Shown here piece after piece: positions 25,869-32,797 of a stretch of DNA of 64,000 nucleotides. The notes under the pieces were generated by a model. It saw only the letters and a program-made list of their open reading frames with translations. It did no database searches and had not been told where the DNA came from. Numbering within the stretch: position 1 is the stretch's first letter; each line of letters starts with the position of its first letter. Source of the stretch: Megamonas hypermegale (lineage in GTDB: Bacteria > Bacillota > Negativicutes > Selenomonadales > Selenomonadaceae); contig NZ_LT906446.1 in the NCBI RefSeq assembly GCF_900187035.1, forward strand, positions 2,108,001 to 2,172,000. The letters run 5' to 3'. The translations under genes were made by a program, and so were the position numbers.

Positions 25869-25966
25869 TTTTTATAAGATTTTTAAATTTTATGTTGTGT
25901 TTTGATTTTTTAGGAATATGTAATGAGAATTTATGATTATAGTTTTATTTTGAAAGGATTTTTATT

Positions 25967-27064
25967 ATGACAAAAGAAACAACAACTAAAATTGCAGCTC
26001 TTTTTGATTTTATTGAATATTGTGATTATAAAAATTATCCATGTAATGATTTTAAATTATATTATATGAGAAATTTTTTTAAAGATGAATTTGAAATATA
26101 TCTTATGAAGAAAAAGATATCATCCCAAACAGTCTTTGGTTATCCTATTTTGCCTTATGTTTTTAGCGTTGAATGCTGTTCATGTGGTGGTTCAATGGCA
26201 GAAAAGTATATTTTTACTGAAGAATTGACACCTGAACAATTTGAAAATTTAAAAGAAGAATTATCTCAAAAATATGGTAAATATGATGAGATAAAAAATT
26301 TTACAAACGGTGTTACAATAGTTTGGCGTGTAGAGTCTGATTTATATGCGTTAAACTCTAAAGTATTTACTAAAATTTTATATAAATATAATATGGAATG
26401 TATCTTTGAGGCTTTAAAATATTTTAGAAAATACGATTTAGTAATAGATATTATTGATTTAATAAAGCTTATTATAAATTTAGATAAAGAAAAATATGAA
26501 ACAACATATGACTATGGATATATATATGATTGTGCTCCTTATGGTGAAGACGAGCTTACTGAAGAAGAAAAACGCCAATTTATAGAAGATTTAGAGGCAT
26601 ACCGTAGAGGCGAATATGAAGCAGAACTAGAGTTTATAGAACTTAGGGATAAAACAAAGAAATTATTTGAACATAAGGATATATATATTAGGGAAATAGA
26701 AACATCAGAAAAATTTAGTTCGCTATATGGCCAAAAGATATCAGAGTATACACATACGGTTAAGACTTATATCAATGGATTGATAGCAATAAACATGCCT
26801 TTTATAAAGGAACTAACATCAGAACAGTATGAAAATGTAAAAAAAGAAATGTTAAAAGAACATGGAGAGCCTGATGAAATAATAGATTTTAAAGAAGGTA
26901 CAGTAATAATATGGTATTCTCAAGATATGAAAGATATATCATATGCTTTAAATCCAAAATCGATTATTATATTTATAGAAGATTATGTTTTATATGCTTT
27001 AGATAGATATCATATTTCGATATCAAATGCTGAATTTGTAAATTTTGTTGCTAATAAATCTTAA
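25967..27064 (+). CDS. Two-domain protein of the YGQ/LTSE/LGEPD family
   Basis: 365 residues, no signal peptide. Two copies of the family domain: residues about 60-170 (EELTPEQFENLKEELSQ, VTIVWRV, YALNSK) and about 245-365 (FSSLYGQ, MPFIKELTSEQYENV, HGEPDEIIDF, VIIWYSQDM, YALNPKS), joined by an acidic helical linker (ELTEEEKRQFIEDLEAYRRG). The first copy has lost the YGQ motif and carries a CCSCGG cluster. Function unknown. The neighbour upstream is the decayed version of the same architecture. Confidence 0.7.
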   Translation: MTKETTTKIAALFDFIEYCDYKNYPCNDFKLYYMRNFFKDEFEIYLMKKKISSQTVFGYPILPYVFSVECCSCGGSMAEKYIFTEELTPEQFENLKEELSQKYGKYDEIKNFTNGVTIVWRVESDLYALNSKVFTKILYKYNMECIFEALKYFRKYDLVIDIIDLIKLIINLDKEKYETTYDYGYIYDCAPYGEDELTEEEKRQFIEDLEAYRRGEYEAELEFIELRDKTKKLFEHKDIYIREIETSEKFSSLYGQKISEYTHTVKTYINGLIAINMPFIKELTSEQYENVKKEMLKEHGEPDEIIDFKEGTVIIWYSQDMKDISYALNPKSIIIFIEDYVLYALDRYHISISNAEFVNFVANKS

Positions 27065-27091
27065 AATATAAGTTAATATTTTTAAAAATTA

Positions 27092-27145
27092 TAATTAAGC
27101 ATGAATCGTATAATATATATATGTATGGTTCATGCTTAATGTTTT
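27092..27145 (+). terminator. Terminator after the two-domain gene
   Basis: TTAAGCATGAA pairs with TTCATGCTTAA around a 30-base AT-rich loop, followed by TGTTTTT. Confidence 0.65.
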
Positions 27146-27209
27146 TAAAGGAATTTTATTATAAAAAAAGAATTTATTATTATATTAAATATGATTAGGA
27201 GTGTTTGTT

Positions 27210-27863
27210 ATGGCAAAAAGACCAGTTTATATTGTTTCAAATACTAAACCGTATTTTAAGTGTAAAATGACAGATTTTGAATATTTTAGTGGATTTTCTG
27301 TAAAACAGAAACAAAAAAATATTAGAAGTTTACATGATGCTTTCAATGTTTTAAATCCTAGTAGTAGAATATTAGAAATTTCTACTAAGTCGGAAGACTC
27401 ATTAGGCATTGCATTGAGTGCGTTTAATTTAATGGTAAAAAATGAAAAGGGAGAAGATTTATTTTCAGTAGAAGCAGCATTTCAATCGAGTAAAGTTTTT
27501 GAAAAAGGTGGACCATATACAGATTTATTATATGTTTCTTCAAAAGAAGCTAAAAAAGATAAAAGATTAAAAACCAGTGGCTCTATAATAGGTTTTAATT
27601 TTCAGGGAGAAGAATTTAAGTCACGACCAAAAACTTTTTTTTATAATTGGTTGTATATAAACGCTTTAAATTCTAATGAAGAATTAGCAGAGGCAATCAT
27701 GAATTTTGATGCGTTTACAGATATAGAATTTAATCCGCAAAAATCCTTAAATTGTCAAGCAGAAGCAGTAGCACTATTTGTATCATTAAAGAAGAATAAT
27801 TTATTACAAAAGGTGTTAAAAAATAAAGATGATTTTATGCAAACAGTATATTTTTTTGATTAA
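27210..27863 (+). CDS. NADAR-type antitoxin (DarT1-associated family, DUF6977)
   Basis: 217 residues. Family blocks are clear: GFSVKQKQKNIRSLHDAF, ILEISTKSEDSLGIALSAFN, SVEAAFQSSKVFEKGGPYTD, AKKDKRLKTSGSIIGF, FYNWLYINALN, AFTDIEFNPQKSLNCQAEA. In DarTG1 systems such NADAR proteins reverse DNA ADP-ribosylation by the toxin DarT1. No DarT-like ADP-ribosyltransferase is present on either side, so this copy is an orphan or has a new partner, the gene 23 bp downstream. The ATG at 27210 follows AGGAG; a GTG at 27201 overlaps that site. Confidence 0.85.
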   Translation: MAKRPVYIVSNTKPYFKCKMTDFEYFSGFSVKQKQKNIRSLHDAFNVLNPSSRILEISTKSEDSLGIALSAFNLMVKNEKGEDLFSVEAAFQSSKVFEKGGPYTDLLYVSSKEAKKDKRLKTSGSIIGFNFQGEEFKSRPKTFFYNWLYINALNSNEELAEAIMNFDAFTDIEFNPQKSLNCQAEAVALFVSLKKNNLLQKVLKNKDDFMQTVYFFD

Positions 27864-27886
27864 TTATTATCTATTGGAGGTTTTTT

Positions 27887-29122
27887 ATGTATATAAATCT
27901 GGAGAATGTAGATAAAATAAAAAAAGCAAATATAGAATTAAAAGGTATAACTATTATATTAACATCAAAATATGCACCTAAAAATTTGATTGGTAATGTG
28001 ATTTTTAGTAGTGATGTATTATTAGGTCGTTATGTAAATAAATTATATGAACATAGAGCCTTTGAGATTGTTGAGATGTGTGCTCAAAATACTAGTATAG
28101 AGTCTTTATCGAATATAAATAAGTTATATTTATTTAATAAAATAGATAGAGAACTTAAAAAAAAGGCTCGTTTATATAATACATTGGAAGAAGAAATCAG
28201 AGAGATTTTAGATATATTTGAAACTGTTTTAAAACAAAAATCTTCGATAGCAAAACAAATAGATATTGAAACTTATTTAGGCAAGATAAACCAGTTATTA
28301 CATAATAAATTACAGCAAAGTTTCATAGAAATAGTTAAAACAAAGATAAAAACAGAATTTTTGCCAAAGGTTTCTTTTGAAGCTAGTGATATAAAGATAG
28401 AAATTATTGAGGATAATGAGGTAAAAAAGTTTACACAAAAAAATTATCAATGTACAGAGTTAAAAGTCTTAAACAAAAGCAATGCAGTAATGAACATGGA
28501 GTCGTTGGGAATTTGTGATATTTTAGCAGATGGTTATAGAAAAGATTTTAATTATAGTGAGAAAAAATTGTATAAAAGAGTATTAGAAGTTTGTTTTGTA
28601 TCGAATGGAAATAGTGTTTCCTTGATAAATGATGTATCAGATAGAGACAATTTAGAAGTTTATGGTATTGATAAAAATGTGATTAATAATTTTTATGATA
28701 TTTTAGATAAAGTAGTAGATAGTATTAAAAAAACTTCTGATAATAAGTATTATCTTGTTTATAAATACTTAAATAAAAAAATTAATTTAACAGATGCTCC
28801 TAGAGATTTACGATGCTTTGTGGATTTTAAAATCTTATTAGAACGATATTTCTTTTGTGGCCATAAATGGGCAAAACCTAAAATAATTGTTTTTAAAGAG
28901 CCTGAAAGTTATTTAAATGATACTTGGCAGGATTTATATGCTGAATTTGTTGTTTTATTGCAAAAATATATAATTCCTAATTTGATTATAAGAACAGAAA
29001 ATAAAGATTTAATGGCTAAAATAAAACATTACATCAAAATTCATGATAGTATAGCAAAGGTTAACGTATATGAAGCCGTGAAAAATAATGATGGCTTTAA
29101 TCTAAATAAGTTAATTGATTAA
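27887..29122 (+). CDS. AAA/ABC-type (OLD-like) protein with all ATPase motifs lost
   Basis: 411 residues. The layout follows small ABC-like AAA ATPases of defence loci: N-terminal strand ENVDKIKKANIELKGITIIL, where a Walker A normally follows but here reads TSKYAPKNLIG; a long helical insertion; a signature region degraded to LTDAPRDLRCF; a Walker B-like PKIIVFKEPESYLN with Lys in place of the Asp; and then WQDLYAEFVVLLQKYIIPNLIIRT, as in EPE-HLHP-type proteins. It should not hydrolyse ATP. It is in an operon with the NADAR gene. The intact 1.2-kb frame argues that it is a functional pseudo-enzyme. The homology is inferred by eye. Confidence 0.65.
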   Translation: MYINLENVDKIKKANIELKGITIILTSKYAPKNLIGNVIFSSDVLLGRYVNKLYEHRAFEIVEMCAQNTSIESLSNINKLYLFNKIDRELKKKARLYNTLEEEIREILDIFETVLKQKSSIAKQIDIETYLGKINQLLHNKLQQSFIEIVKTKIKTEFLPKVSFEASDIKIEIIEDNEVKKFTQKNYQCTELKVLNKSNAVMNMESLGICDILADGYRKDFNYSEKKLYKRVLEVCFVSNGNSVSLINDVSDRDNLEVYGIDKNVINNFYDILDKVVDSIKKTSDNKYYLVYKYLNKKINLTDAPRDLRCFVDFKILLERYFFCGHKWAKPKIIVFKEPESYLNDTWQDLYAEFVVLLQKYIIPNLIIRTENKDLMAKIKHYIKIHDSIAKVNVYEAVKNNDGFNLNKLID

Positions 29123-29130
29123 TAAATAAA

Positions 29131-29206
29131 AATTACCAGCTAAAATGGATAAAAGCTTATAGATAGAGAACTTTTAAAAATTAATATTAGCTGGTAATTT
29201 TTTTAT
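29131..29206 (+). terminator. Leader hairpin of array 6 doubling as a terminator
   Basis: AAAATTACCAGCTAA pairs perfectly with TTAGCTGGTAATTTT and is followed by a T run. The stem bases differ from the other leaders on both sides (CCAGCTAA with TTAGCTGG instead of CCAGCCGA with TCGGCTGG). Confidence 0.85.
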
Positions 29207-29268
29207 AAACCTTGAAAAATAAGGCTTTATAGGTTATAATGAAGAAAAAGAATATTGATTTTACTGCG
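29207..29268 (+). promoter_or_regulatory. Promoter of array 6
   Basis: TTGAAA (29212-29217), 17 bp, TATAAT (29235-29240). The spacer region has diverged from the other leaders while both boxes are intact. Only the block GAAGAAAAAGAATATTG is otherwise kept before the repeat. Confidence 0.82.
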
Positions 29269-29493
29269 GTTAAGCATTAACATTGTACGGTCTCTTGTTT
29301 CAAATACAAATAATCCTAATTTTACATTACAATTGTTAAGCATTAACATTGTACGGTCTCTTGTTAATACAAGACTTAACATTTAAAAGCGTCGGTAACG
29401 GGTTAAGCATTAACATTGTACGGTCTCTCATTACGTAGAATGAATTACGTTTTTTTCTCGCTTTTCGGTTAAGCCTTAATATTGTACGGTCTC
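29269..29493 (+). CRISPR. Array 6: four repeats, three spacers
   Basis: Cores start at 29269, 29335, 29402 and 29468; the last has two changes. The bases after the cores are TTGTT, TTGTT, TCATT and TCTT. No fifth, decayed repeat is recognisable before the trailer. Confidence 0.85.
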
Positions 29494-29652
29494 TCTTGAG
29501 TCCATTTATTGATATGATGTAATAGGCTGAATATGTTATTTGTTTTTTAGTGATGTTATTTTATTGATTAATATTAACAAGTGATGCTTAATTGCAAAGA
29601 GAATAAGAAAAGACATAACTTTAATATATTTTAAGGTTATGTCTTTTTTTAT
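29494..29652 (+). terminator. Array 6 trailer and terminator
   Basis: Most of the trailer has diverged, but TTGATTAATATTAACAAG plus TGATGCTTA (29563-29589) is intact. The terminator pairs AAAAGACATAAC with GTTATGTCTTTT. Confidence 0.85.
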
Positions 29653-29670
29653 AAAAATTTTTCTTTTTTA

Positions 29671-29712
29671 TGCCGAATTTTGTTTTTAGTGGTGGATATT
29701 ATATATATAAAG
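29671..29712 (+). promoter_or_regulatory. Island promoter-like element, last copy
   Basis: TGCCGAATTTTG followed by TTTTTAGTGGTGGATATTATATATATA. Confidence 0.5.
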
Positions 29713-29731
29713 AAAAAATGAGGTGAAAATC

Positions 29732-29950
29732 ATGAAAGCATTATTTGAATTTGTATGGTTTCTTATTAAGGTTTGCTTAATGATATTTGCTGGTGTTGTT
29801 TTTGGTGGTATAGCTCATTTTATAATTGAAAGTGAGTTGATTTTTGTTATCCTTGGTTTGATACTGCTTTATTTCTTTGGCCCATATATTTTGGAGATTG
29901 TGTTAATGTATTCATTTGCTAAGGAGATAAAAAAGGAGCTTGATAAGTAA
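29732..29950 (+). CDS. Small membrane protein, 72 residues
   Basis: Three hydrophobic stretches (about residues 4-20, 23-35 and 36-55) and a basic C-terminal tail (AKEIKKELDK). Function unknown. The ATG follows GAGGTGA. It lies directly before the CARF-only gene of the CRISPR region and could be part of that response, or be unrelated. Confidence 0.58.
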   Translation: MKALFEFVWFLIKVCLMIFAGVVFGGIAHFIIESELIFVILGLILLYFFGPYILEIVLMYSFAKEIKKELDK

Positions 29951-29951
29951 A

Positions 29952-29987
29952 ATGGTAAAAAATACGAAAGGAGGTGAGTTAATGTAA
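29952..29987 (+). other. Eleven-codon frame ending in a start-stop (ATG-TAA) after a perfect ribosome site
   Basis: ATGGTAAAAAATACG leads into AAAGGAGGTGAG and then ATG immediately followed by TAA. The ribosome site is the strongest in the island but serves no long frame. Downstream codons read ICKPYEGFFVL, stop, EEFN, stop, as if a small gene had been lost. Confidence 0.4.
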
Positions 29988-30082
29988 ATTTGTAAACCAT
30001 ATGAAGGATTTTTTGTACTATAGGAAGAATTTAATTGATAAGTATAAGTTTTGCAGTTTAGAAAAATAAAGGAGAAATTAAA

Positions 30083-30742
30083 ATGAGAAAAGTATTTTTA
30101 TCTTCTATGTTATTAAATGAGTTGAAACCAGAAGACCCAACGTATTATACAAGTGATGATTTTGAATTAAGTGAAAACAGGTATGATTTTCCAATGACAT
30201 ATCTTATTGATGATAAAGTTAAGGCTAATGATGAAATTGTAATAATTACGGCCATTCAGCAAGATAGTGGAAATAATGTTAATAATGCTACAGTGAATTA
30301 TAAAAAATATAAAGCAGAAGTAGAAAAAATTCTTCAAGAGCGTAATGTAAATTTTAAATTTGAAGAAATTATGTTGACTGAGAATTTCGATTCATTGACT
30401 TTTAATAAGTTTTTTAAACAAGTAGCAGTTTTGATTAATGATAATGACCAATTGTTTGTAGATGTTACATTTGGTATGAAACCATATTGTATTAGTTTAT
30501 TTGTAGCTGTAGCTTATGCTGAAAAAGCTGCTAGAAATGTTGATGTGGATACTGTAATTTATGCGCAAAAATATAGTGGTTTCAGTAGAGCTAAAACAGC
30601 TGAAGAAAAAGCTAAAGACCCAAGTAAATCTAGAATTTATGATATAACAGGATTGTTTTATTTAAATGCTATTGCTGGTAATGCTAAACCTGGACAAAAA
30701 CATAAACTCGATAAGGCATTAGATTTATTGATAAATGACTGA
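30083..30742 (+). CDS. CARF-only protein of the TM1812 type
   Basis: 219 residues. Rossmann-like fold with the ligand motif FVDVTFGMKPYC, in which Asp127, Gly131 and Lys133 line up with Asp129, Gly133 and Arg135 of the CARF-HEPN protein at 11204. No effector domain follows, and there is no HEPN motif. It could be a cyclic-oligoadenylate sensor that works through the next gene, a ring nuclease that ends signalling, or a regulator. It is 38 bp upstream of the 642-residue gene and probably shares its transcript, which has a terminator at 32718. Confidence 0.8.
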   Translation: MRKVFLSSMLLNELKPEDPTYYTSDDFELSENRYDFPMTYLIDDKVKANDEIVIITAIQQDSGNNVNNATVNYKKYKAEVEKILQERNVNFKFEEIMLTENFDSLTFNKFFKQVAVLINDNDQLFVDVTFGMKPYCISLFVAVAYAEKAARNVDVDTVIYAQKYSGFSRAKTAEEKAKDPSKSRIYDITGLFYLNAIAGNAKPGQKHKLDKALDLLIND

Positions 30743-30780
30743 TGGGGATAATATTTTGATTTTTTAGGGAGGAACTGTAT

Positions 30781-32709
30781 ATGGGAAATACAAATGACTC
30801 TAAAGAAAAAGTTAAAGCTAGATATAAGAAGAGTAAAGAATATATTGAGATAAATCGAGATATAGAAGAAGAAAAAGATAAAAAAGAAGATAAAAAAGAT
30901 ATAAATAAACTAAAAAATGAAATAGAAGGATATGTGAAAACATATTTACAATATTTGTTTGAAGGCAATCTTAAGAGAAAAGAAGAAAACAATATTAACT
31001 TAAAGATAACTAGAAAATTAATGTTATTGGATTATAAGTATGATGCTTTTGCTAAAGTTAGAAAAAAAGCTTTAAATTTGCTGCCAAATCAAGATAAAAA
31101 TATTTATTTAAGTAATGTCGATATAGTACAATTTAAAAAAGTTACAAAAGATAGTTTAGATAACATTGTAATAGAATATAAAAAAGATACTACTTTATTA
31201 TCATTTTTTACGATATTTGAAAAAGAATATTATTTAGGTCTAAAATTATTAGCAGAAACTAAAATAAAAGAAGTAAGAGAAATAAGAAATCAAATAGAAG
31301 ATAGCGTAAGAGAATATGTACAAGGTACAGCTGATGAAATTTTAAGTGATACACGTAAAACTTATTTAGTAATGAAAATTGTTAAGAATTTAATATTTTT
31401 AGAAAAAGAATATGATTTTTTTGCTAAGCAACGATTAGGTGCATTAAAAATTTTAAATTATTATAATAAGAAATTAACTTTTTATGAAGCAAAATCAGAT
31501 GGATATGTTTCATTGGTAAAGAAAATTTTGGATAGTAAAGTAAAAGAGTATAAGGATACAGGAGAAATATATTCATTCATAATTGAATTTAGAAAAAAAT
31601 ACTATAATGAAATGAGAGAGGCAGTTGTAAATTTATTAAATGAAGAGAATGTACAATATAAAATGCGTAAAAGTTTTGTAAAAAAAGAAATACGAATTTT
31701 ATATAAAGAATTATTTAAAAATGATAAAGCGTTCTTGCGAAAGGTAACAAAACAGCTTAATGACAAGAAAAGTTTTAATTATCATACAATAAAATATTTC
31801 TTTGTAAAAAACATTTTATTATATATAGAATTGCCATCTGAAAATGAAGAAGTAAATAATAATGTATATGATTATATAAGGAAGGAAGAAATACAAAAAG
31901 GAACGCCTAAACAGGAGATAGAATATCTTATAAAAACAAGAAGTAAAGAAGATTTGGAACAATTAAAGAAAAATGTAAGTGATATATTAAACAGATTTTA
32001 TTCAGTAGATCGCGGTGGAGATAATAATAAATACATTTATAAAGCTATGAAAAATAAAAATGCTTTAGAAGAACAATTGAAAAATATGAAAGGGATTGAT
32101 ATAAACAAATTAAAAGATATAGAATTGCAAATGGAAGCAATAGAGACTTGTTTATATAAAATACAAAAAGTATTTGAAGAAAGTCTTATTGTAGATATTT
32201 TTGAAATGAATGAAGATGGAAAAGAGTATTCCATATTAGAGCATAGGGCATTAAAGCAACCATCTTTTGAATATGCTAAAGAAAAGTTTTTTTCTTATAT
32301 AGATATTTATGAAAATATAAAAGATAAATTATCTGAATCATCACGAACCTTTTTTAAATATGTATTTGGATATATTATATTAGAATTTAAAAGAAGAGGT
32401 CATGATGACGTAGAATTATTCGATTATATAAAAGATGAAACTAATTTTATAGAATTTTATAATAAAAATATTCCTGATACAGAAAATCCTAATTATATAG
32501 AAAATGCTACAGATAAAAAATATGATTTACCAAATGAAAAAATAGTACATAAAGCAATAGCTTTTATAACGGATTATTTAGATATAGCGTACGATACTGG
32601 TAGAAAGCATAAAAATGTAGTATTAAAAGAAATGTATAAAACAATAAAATCAGAAAATACTGGTTTAAGATATTTTAGACGTTTTTTAGAGGAAGATTTT
32701 TTACAGTAA
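30781..32709 (+). CDS. Large helical protein with an internal duplication, unknown function
   Basis: 642 residues, very Lys/Glu-rich, no membrane segment. The start is highly charged and probably coiled coil (residues 1-60). Two similar blocks follow: about 60-165 (LMLLDYKYDAFAKVRKKALN, then VIEYKKDTTLLSFFTIFEKEYYL) and about 170-290 (LIFLEKEYDFFAKQRLGALK, then VKEYKDTGEIYSFIIEFRKKYYN). The C-terminal half is helical with another charged coil near 430-470. I see no R-x4-6-H pair in a convincing HEPN context, no PD-ExK and no Walker motif. It follows the CARF-only gene and precedes the Cas10 operon, so it may be a CRISPR ancillary effector. Confidence 0.7.
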   Translation: MGNTNDSKEKVKARYKKSKEYIEINRDIEEEKDKKEDKKDINKLKNEIEGYVKTYLQYLFEGNLKRKEENNINLKITRKLMLLDYKYDAFAKVRKKALNLLPNQDKNIYLSNVDIVQFKKVTKDSLDNIVIEYKKDTTLLSFFTIFEKEYYLGLKLLAETKIKEVREIRNQIEDSVREYVQGTADEILSDTRKTYLVMKIVKNLIFLEKEYDFFAKQRLGALKILNYYNKKLTFYEAKSDGYVSLVKKILDSKVKEYKDTGEIYSFIIEFRKKYYNEMREAVVNLLNEENVQYKMRKSFVKKEIRILYKELFKNDKAFLRKVTKQLNDKKSFNYHTIKYFFVKNILLYIELPSENEEVNNNVYDYIRKEEIQKGTPKQEIEYLIKTRSKEDLEQLKKNVSDILNRFYSVDRGGDNNKYIYKAMKNKNALEEQLKNMKGIDINKLKDIELQMEAIETCLYKIQKVFEESLIVDIFEMNEDGKEYSILEHRALKQPSFEYAKEKFFSYIDIYENIKDKLSESSRTFFKYVFGYIILEFKRRGHDDVELFDYIKDETNFIEFYNKNIPDTENPNYIENATDKKYDLPNEKIVHKAIAFITDYLDIAYDTGRKHKNVVLKEMYKTIKSENTGLRYFRRFLEEDFLQ

Positions 32710-32715
32710 CTATAT

Positions 32716-32748
32716 ATGGAGTGCCTTTTTGGGCACTCCGGATTTTTT
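32716..32748 (+). terminator. Terminator between the ancillary pair and the Cas10 operon
   Basis: GGAGTGCC and GGCACTCC form the stem, followed by six T after GGA. Confidence 0.85.
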
Positions 32749-32797
32749 ATATATTATAGGATAAGAAATAATTATCATATTGATAGGAGTAATGTGT

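Noticed and set aside
14280-29493. The arrays as plain tandem repeats or a retron-like structure instead of CRISPR
   Set aside because: Unique, evenly sized, often GC-richer spacers, a decayed leader-distal repeat and nearby type III effector genes fit CRISPR better; no reverse transcriptase is present.
14280-29493. Minus-strand orientation of the arrays (repeat ending TGCTTAAC)
   Set aside because: Consensus promoters lie upstream on the + strand in all six cases, terminators lie downstream, and decayed repeats are at the right end.
30781-32709. The 642-residue protein as a HEPN RNase
   Set aside because: Possible R and H residues (for example RKHKNVV near the C-terminus) do not have R-x4-6-H spacing in a helical HEPN context.
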